A stretch of DNA of 64,000 bases. Origin: Ardenticatenaceae bacterium (GTDB lineage: Bacteria; Chloroflexota; Anaerolineae; Promineifilales; Promineifilaceae). Below, in pieces: positions 61,601 through 64,000 of the stretch; position 1 is the stretch's first letter, and every line of letters begins with the position of its first letter. Position numbers and translations under genes: made by a program. The stretch spans positions 1-64,000 of the forward strand of contig JACKBS010000009.1 in assembly GCA_020634435.1 (NCBI GenBank), in the 5' to 3' direction. The notes beneath the pieces are model-generated. The model worked only from the letters and a program-made list of their open reading frames with translations, had not been told where the DNA came from and ran no database searches.

Positions 61601-61941
61601 GAAAGCAGCCGGTCAAATTCGGTGACATCGAGCCAATAATTGCTGTCCAGATTGAACTGTATGGTTTGGTGCGTGATAAGGAAGAACGAGGCTGTCTGTG
61701 GCTTGTCCGGAACGGTTTGGCGCAGGCGAAAGAGGGTCTGGCGCAGGTTGTGCCGGGCGTCAGCGTCGGGCATGTCCGGCCAGAGCAAGGTGGCGAGGGT
61801 GGTGCGGGGAAACGGCCGTTTTGCTTCCACCGCCAGATAAGCCAGCAGCGCCTGAACCTTATTGGTTGCAAAATGAGTGGCAGGCTTTTCTTCCAGCTCA
61901 ATATGAAATTGCCCGAGAAAGAACAAACGTAGTTGGATCAT
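55660..61941 (-). CDS. Giant SARP - Ser/Thr kinase - STAND NTPase - WD40 regulator
   Basis: A 2093-residue protein. Residues 1-100 form the SARP winged-helix DNA-binding domain and 100-260 the BTAD helical domain. The Ser/Thr kinase (about 270-535) has the glycine loop GTGAFGVVYRAV, HRDIKPENILLDKDG near 394 and LADFGIAKD near 412, so it looks active. An nSTAND NTPase follows (560-1010) with Walker A IIGPSGCGKSSLVKAGL near 592 and Walker B LLLVIDQFEELF. A membrane helix lies at about 1022-1045, then a heptad-rich Ala stretch. Fourteen WD40 repeats (about 1177-1815) would make two seven-blade propellers. The C-terminal 200 residues resemble a PPC beta domain. The first 1020 residues would be cytoplasmic, with the propellers on the other side. 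ATG 61941 is used; a TTG eight codons earlier is possible. Confidence 0.85.
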   Translation of the reverse strand: MIQLRLFFLGQFHIELEEKPATHFATNKVQALLAYLAVEAKRPFPRTTLATLLWPDMPDADARHNLRQTLFRLRQTVPDKPQTASFFLITHQTIQFNLDSNYWLDVTEFDRLLSDCQRHDHQYLETCAACMERLETAVSLYHGDFLDHFYVEDSAPFEEWALAKREWLRREALNALTLLSAYHDKHGNYEAAQQFAQQQIDIDPLREEGVQQLMRVLVKNGRRSEAIAQYHLCKQRLSEELDVAPAPETAALYEKILASEMGITPQKPGIIRGYDCQEIIGTGAFGVVYRAVHPLVERDVAVKIIQPQYANNPDFIRRFEAEARIVARLEHPYIVPLYDYWREPNAAYLVMRYLRGGNLRQSIQQGPWELEATCHLIEQITAALATAHRQGIVHRDIKPENILLDKDGTAYLADFGIAKDLLSSTYTSETGRFTGSIAYSSPEQAQDQPITPQSDQYSLGVVLFELLVGQHPFPEHSPAAMLVKHLNEPLPSLQLFRPDVPLAINDIIQCATAKDPHARFPDILTFANAFQQAAQGLNLTNIHPPLDLLNPYMGLLPFEEADAHFFYGRSALIQHLLQRLSPHPFLAIIGPSGCGKSSLVKAGLIPALRQGALPGSDRWLIVEMVPGTHPLEELEISLLRIATHQPAGLMEQLQRDERGLLRTAKLLLPERDSKLLLVIDQFEELFSAEVAEAERAHFLANLVTAVSFPNSRIHIIITLRADFYDRPLRYASFSQLLRDHTEVVIPMTNEEIIEAITGPAKVVGLTVEPTLIAAMTADISTQPAALPLLQYALTELFKQRNGRSLTLTTYESIGGIAGALTRRAETLYQNLDENNQQLIRQIFLRLITLGEGSEDTRRRVPLSQLNLLTVDLKSASNHGFRSADYRLRATDYGPPITDFAKHRLLTFDRDPGTREPTVEVAHEALLREWPRLHGWLEDSRDDIRQQQKLATAVSEWQQHNQASGFLLRGSRLDQFAEWADVSTVQLTPDELAYLKAGLQARAEREAAEAARQAHEKELEQRSRTFLRTLAIVLLLATVGGLLATAVLLNQRQQISVERDNAEVNLVTAVAAQATSDANAATATVAQGEAVIQAGMAANAANARATAAANARAQQAIAETNERQAQEAYSLALVANARQALADNDTELAMLLALAANNIENPPIAAQNTLVDAAYAPGTHRLFQAGSPQWGLAVVPNSQTIWSGSDNGDILIWDVATGEIRQRLNGHTAAVTELAIHPNGKWILSASVDQTLILWDATTGTRLRQFHGHTHPVSSVAFSADGRFALSGGEPDLRFGFPGELILWDVDSGEIVSRLDTDGALPPEGVRSVAILPDGHTALVGVAAARGNETPFLQWDLATGTMTNVFPDVVRSVNDIALSEDGRFALTASSDNLVRLWNLETGELVRTLAGHDGVVTTVTFGLDGETAVSAGLDQTLIWWDLTSGDIIQQLSGHTDAISTVRFLSETQVVSTSLDGSMRLWDLTPAWQLAQWRGTNRIKPEGPINTVAISPNGQTMLSASGSQLILWETASGEPIRELRGHENEIWAVSFSPDGRKALSGGIGGELIYWNVETGSAIRHLTGHQYAVNSIALNSDGTQALTAAGDEPIILWDLQTGEVIQYLHGHTDIVEDVTFWADDQMAISGSWDDSLILWDLATGEQVQRLTGLGSEVGGHFVSADLPLIYGIALLPNGRSLLSASSDQTLLLWDLPTGQPLRRFVGHDDYVIDVQVSENGRFALSLSTDGTAIWWDVETGTAIRRIPVRSTYSPFGVTQFAAAMAIAPDGETAVIGQADGSLIQWQLTEPPPTEIVPWIQENRSLRNWTCLERTTYQIAPLCNADGIAAAGTDALLANVAEKAVRVETAVSNPEDTSPIVLPTPPARTTQTAVLGDNLGELTRYTFDVWRYEGKANELLTIHLIANNPPSSPIPPADRLDSNKLDTVLILIAPDGSQVALIDDGVAKGSATPFDALIDSVRLPVSGLYRIEARSIWDVGVGGYTLRLDSREITVAPELLQTYVGRYFHQDLGELIVTIYLENGTLMYDAQSFGLYEMRPLSDTEFIVGIMQLTFLFDENGAVMGYDIVGNGDAFYGERIEE
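59260..59330 (-). repeat. Low-complexity repeat inserted in frame in the giant kinase gene
   Basis: In frame, this encodes RSADYRLRATDYGPPITDF, a run of xDYxxxxTDY units. The DNA is made of GTAATCCGT/GTAGTCTGTAGTCCG units, like the intergenic repeat at 17187-17269. It lies at about residues 875-895 of the STAND region and is not expected in that domain, so it looks like an intergenic repeat that has entered a gene without breaking the frame. Confidence 0.5.
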
Positions 61942-62152
61942 GATTGACAAGAGTGATGGCGACAATGTAGGGCTGGTTGAGTAGTTGTGATGAATCTCAC
62001 AAGAATTATTTTAAACGAAAAGTTTTGTCTAAATCAATGATTGTAACGATCTTGTGACGATGAGGGAGCAGGATAGGAGCAAAGGTGATCAATAAGTTGT
62101 ACGAAAGGTGAGTATTTAAAAAATTTGGTACAGATAAAAAGGAGTTAATGAA
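61942..62152. other. Divergent promoter region
   Basis: 211 AT-rich bases between the giant regulator and the SnoaL-like gene. No gene and no ACGGCCGT octamer. No strong hexamer pair was assigned. The giant regulator may bind here, as SARP proteins often control neighbours, but no direct repeats typical of SARP sites were recognised. Confidence 0.4.
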
Positions 62153-62572
62153 ATGTCACAAGAAAATGTCAAAATTTATGAGCGGTTGTTTGACGAATAT
62201 TGGGCCAAAGATGATGAAGGTGTGTTGGAAACTTTTGTGGCCCAAAATCACATCAACCACACCTTGGGCGTGCAAGGGCCGGAAGGGTACAAAGAATTTA
62301 TGAAACCGTTCCGTGTCGGACTGCCGGACTTCCACTTTGAGATTCATTTCAACCTGAGCGATGGGGATTATGTGGTTACTGTGTGGACGGGCGTTGGCAC
62401 GCATACAGGGGAGTTTATGGGGGTTCCGGCCACTGGCAAAATGGTCCGGTTCAACGGCACCTGCATTGCCCGGTTTGAAAAAGGCATCGTTGTTGAAGAG
62501 TGGTCGTATCCTGATTTGATGGGGCTGATGCAGCAGATTGCGCCAACCCCGCAGGCAGAAGCAGTTGCCTAA
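62153..62572 (+). CDS. SnoaL-like polyketide cyclase-fold protein
   Basis: A 139-residue alpha+beta-barrel protein with the SnoaL ester-cyclase pattern: YERLFDEYWAKDDEGVLETF, LPDFHFEIHF and WTGVGTHTGEFMGVPATGK, with conserved Asp/His positions. Such proteins cyclise polyketides or act as small hydrolases; stand-alone copies are widespread and often of unknown role. AGGAG precedes the ATG. Divergent from the giant regulator gene. Confidence 0.85.
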   Translation: MSQENVKIYERLFDEYWAKDDEGVLETFVAQNHINHTLGVQGPEGYKEFMKPFRVGLPDFHFEIHFNLSDGDYVVTVWTGVGTHTGEFMGVPATGKMVRFNGTCIARFEKGIVVEEWSYPDLMGLMQQIAPTPQAEAVA

Positions 62573-62662
62573 TTTCGTTGCTATTCTGAGTAGAGGCTTT
62601 AGTCGGAATGGGTTAAACAAGACCCGATGAAAGTCTTTACTCAGGCCCTTTAGGGGGTAAAC

Positions 62663-63874
62663 ATGAAAAGTTATAAGTATTTTCAAATTTTATTGCTATT
62701 AGGATTCTTGTTGGTGAGTTGCCAATCTGAACCAGCGGCACCAAAGCCAGAGGCAGTGGTGAGCGAGGCTGTTGAGGAGGCTGTGGTTGAAAATGAGGTG
62801 GTGGTGACGGAAACGGCCGTTTCACCCACCGAACTACCGCCAACTGAACCACCTCCGACCGAAGCACCGGAGCCAACTGCTATCCCGGAACCAGAGTTTA
62901 ACAGAATATCGACGGAAGGCTTATTCACGTTAGCCAGCAATGAACCGGTCATTCGTCACAATGATACAGAGGCAGCGCCGATGAAATTAACATTTCCCGG
63001 TGCAGTTGTTTATCACGATGGGTTGTTTCATATGTTCCACAATGAGTTGGAATGGTGGCCCTCTCAAGTGCATATCTTCTATTCAACCTCGCCGGATGGA
63101 CTGAATTGGACCCGTGTTTCGGACGAACCGCTTTTCCTGGGAGAAGCGCTCAATGTGCCGTACACGGCCTTTGTTTCCAGCGTGCTTGTGGAAGATGACG
63201 GCACTTGGGTGTTGTACTTTTACACGGTGGATCAGGCCGTTATGTGGGAAACGATGGCGGAAGGCAGCATAGGTCGGGCGACGGCACCGGCACCTAACGG
63301 CCCCTGGACAGCAGATGATGGGATGGTTTTAACGGCAGGTGAACAAGGTGCCTGGGATTCCTATTCTGTGCAAAATCCAAGCGTGGTTCGCGTCGAGCAG
63401 GGGTATGTGATGTATTACACGGGCTATTCAGACCGGCAGGCAGCTATTGGCATGGCCACGTCTCCAGATGGTATCCAGTGGACAAAACACGAGGAGCCTG
63501 TCCTAACCAGGAGCGGGGAAACTGGATCCTGGGACAATGGGTTTATGATTGATCCACAGGTAATCTTATCGCCAGATGGTTGGGTAATGATGTATGCAAA
63601 CAGCAATAAAGTAGGCAAACATGGACCGTATGGGTTTGCAGTTAGCGCTGATGGCCTAAACTGGACGCGCTCGGATACACCGATTGTTGATGGTTCGAGT
63701 GTTGGCCCATTTATTTGGGCAGCCGAATTGCTTTACCTTGAAGGAAAGTACTTTGTTTATGTTGAGTCGGGACAGGTATTCGACGGGAGTGGAAGTTTTA
63801 GCGACACGGGAGGTAACCCGGACGCCGATTGGAATATATTTTTGCTCACGCATGATGGAAGCTTGATGCCGTGA
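62663..63874 (+). CDS. Secreted lipoprotein with five-blade beta-propeller glycosidase-like fold
   Basis: A 403-residue lipoprotein with lipobox LVSC (about residue 20) and an acidic Glu/Pro/Thr linker to residue 75. The rest repeats a pattern of W-(S/T)-x-S-x-DG-x-x-W near the strand ends (FYSTSPDGLNWTRVSD, ATSPDGIQWTKHEE, AVSADGLNWTRSDT), as in GH43/GH32-like propellers. Catalytic residues cannot be assigned with certainty. It may bind or cleave extracellular glycans. It ends about 10 bases before a terminator hairpin containing two ACGGCCGT copies. Confidence 0.7.
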   Translation: MKSYKYFQILLLLGFLLVSCQSEPAAPKPEAVVSEAVEEAVVENEVVVTETAVSPTELPPTEPPPTEAPEPTAIPEPEFNRISTEGLFTLASNEPVIRHNDTEAAPMKLTFPGAVVYHDGLFHMFHNELEWWPSQVHIFYSTSPDGLNWTRVSDEPLFLGEALNVPYTAFVSSVLVEDDGTWVLYFYTVDQAVMWETMAEGSIGRATAPAPNGPWTADDGMVLTAGEQGAWDSYSVQNPSVVRVEQGYVMYYTGYSDRQAAIGMATSPDGIQWTKHEEPVLTRSGETGSWDNGFMIDPQVILSPDGWVMMYANSNKVGKHGPYGFAVSADGLNWTRSDTPIVDGSSVGPFIWAAELLYLEGKYFVYVESGQVFDGSGSFSDTGGNPDADWNIFLLTHDGSLMP

Positions 63875-63883
63875 TGGGGAATT

Positions 63884-63921
63884 GGAACGGCCGTAATCTC
63901 TTGGACACGGCCGTTCCTTTT
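63884..63921 (+). terminator. Terminator built from two ACGGCCGT copies
   Basis: GGAACGGCCGT (63884-63894) and ACGGCCGTTCC (63907-63917) pair around a 12-base loop and run into TTTTA. Both arms carry the window-wide octamer. It sits directly after the lipoprotein gene. Confidence 0.7.
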
Positions 63922-64000
63922 ACTTAAAATCCTTCTCTCCTGCCTCTATTGGCACAGTTAGCCAATTCTCGCGCAGTGGCAGGGGGCAACTGTAGTAGGA
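63922..64000. other. Window end, no gene resolved
   Basis: The last 79 bases follow the terminator and show no recognisable reading frame. A gene could begin beyond the window. Confidence 0.3.

Larger units (their letters stand above)
1078..63914. repeat. Dispersed palindromic octamer ACGGCCGT
   Basis: About 115 exact copies were counted by hand across the window, from 1078 to 63907, in genes on both strands and in gaps, roughly one per 550 bases. Chance from base composition gives one to two. Flanks are often symmetrical too (GAAACGGCCGTTTC). Within genes the copies appear in all three frames: as Thr-Ala-Val, Asn-Gly-Arg or Arg-Pro. It is nearly absent from the decayed transposase region, the AAA ATPase gene, 47.1-48.66 kb and the middle of the esterase gene. 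Confidence 0.9.

Noticed and set aside
1..64000. A restriction-modification system that explains ACGGCCGT
   Set aside because: The methyltransferases in the window are small-molecule or rRNA/tRNA types; no DNA methyltransferase or endonuclease for CGGCCG is present.
1..64000. CRISPR array
   Set aside because: The frequent octamer is not spaced regularly and no direct repeat with unique spacers was found.

Overview
The window is a chromosomal segment of a moderately GC-rich bacterium, most likely a Chloroflexota (Anaerolineae/Caldilineae-type) organism. This is inferred from protein style: large lipoproteins with Pro/Thr linkers, SARP-kinase-WD40 giants, an IS1-type remnant and a COG4586/4587/3694 ABC exporter. 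No rRNA, tRNA, CRISPR array or intact mobile element was recognised. The clearest genome-wide signal is the palindromic octamer ACGGCCGT. I count about 115 copies by hand, in genes and intergenic DNA, where base composition predicts one or two. It resembles the HIP1 palindrome of cyanobacteria.

Layout. 1-91 is an inverted-repeat element. 123-9305 (minus strand) is an eight-gene, tightly packed glycan/glycolipid-type operon. In transcription order it encodes a methyltransferase, GT4 glycosyltransferase, GlpD-like FAD dehydrogenase, second methyltransferase, SDR epimerase, AsnB-like amidotransferase without the N-terminal Cys, hexapeptide acyltransferase and a flippase-like membrane protein. 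9306-10226 holds a decayed IS1-family transposase. 10227-18055 (plus) carries an MprF-like protein, a small cytochrome, an S41-type peptidase and a three-gene ABC exporter. 18034-24685 is regulatory: GAF histidine kinase, TetR, MocR, TrmH-type methyltransferase, and a MarR repressor divergent from a membrane protein across a palindromic operator. 24862-38792 holds a large lipoprotein, nitroreductase, thiolase, GH13 glucosidase, two conserved unknowns, lipB-lipA and an M24 peptidase. 38912-47942 contains a hybrid histidine kinase, pyruvate kinase, AAA ATPase, phosphodiesterase, lipid kinase, lipoprotein and MBL hydrolase.

The region 47943-48741 has no convincing protein gene but a possible structured RNA. 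It is followed by a small membrane protein and an orphan contractile sheath plus tube pair (49250-50960), a phosphoribosyltransferase and a YacP-like NYN protein ending in three copies of a short motif. The last part has a secreted PHB-depolymerase-like esterase, a methyltransferase, a 2093-residue SARP / Ser-Thr kinase / STAND NTPase / 14-blade WD40 protein, a SnoaL-like protein and a secreted beta-propeller lipoprotein.

The points most worth following are the ACGGCCGT palindrome (also built into terminator hairpins), the orphan sheath/tube pair, the giant kinase-STAND-WD40 regulator, the unexplained structured region near 48.2 kb, and two enzymes lacking a textbook catalytic residue (AsnB-like Cys2, S41 Lys).
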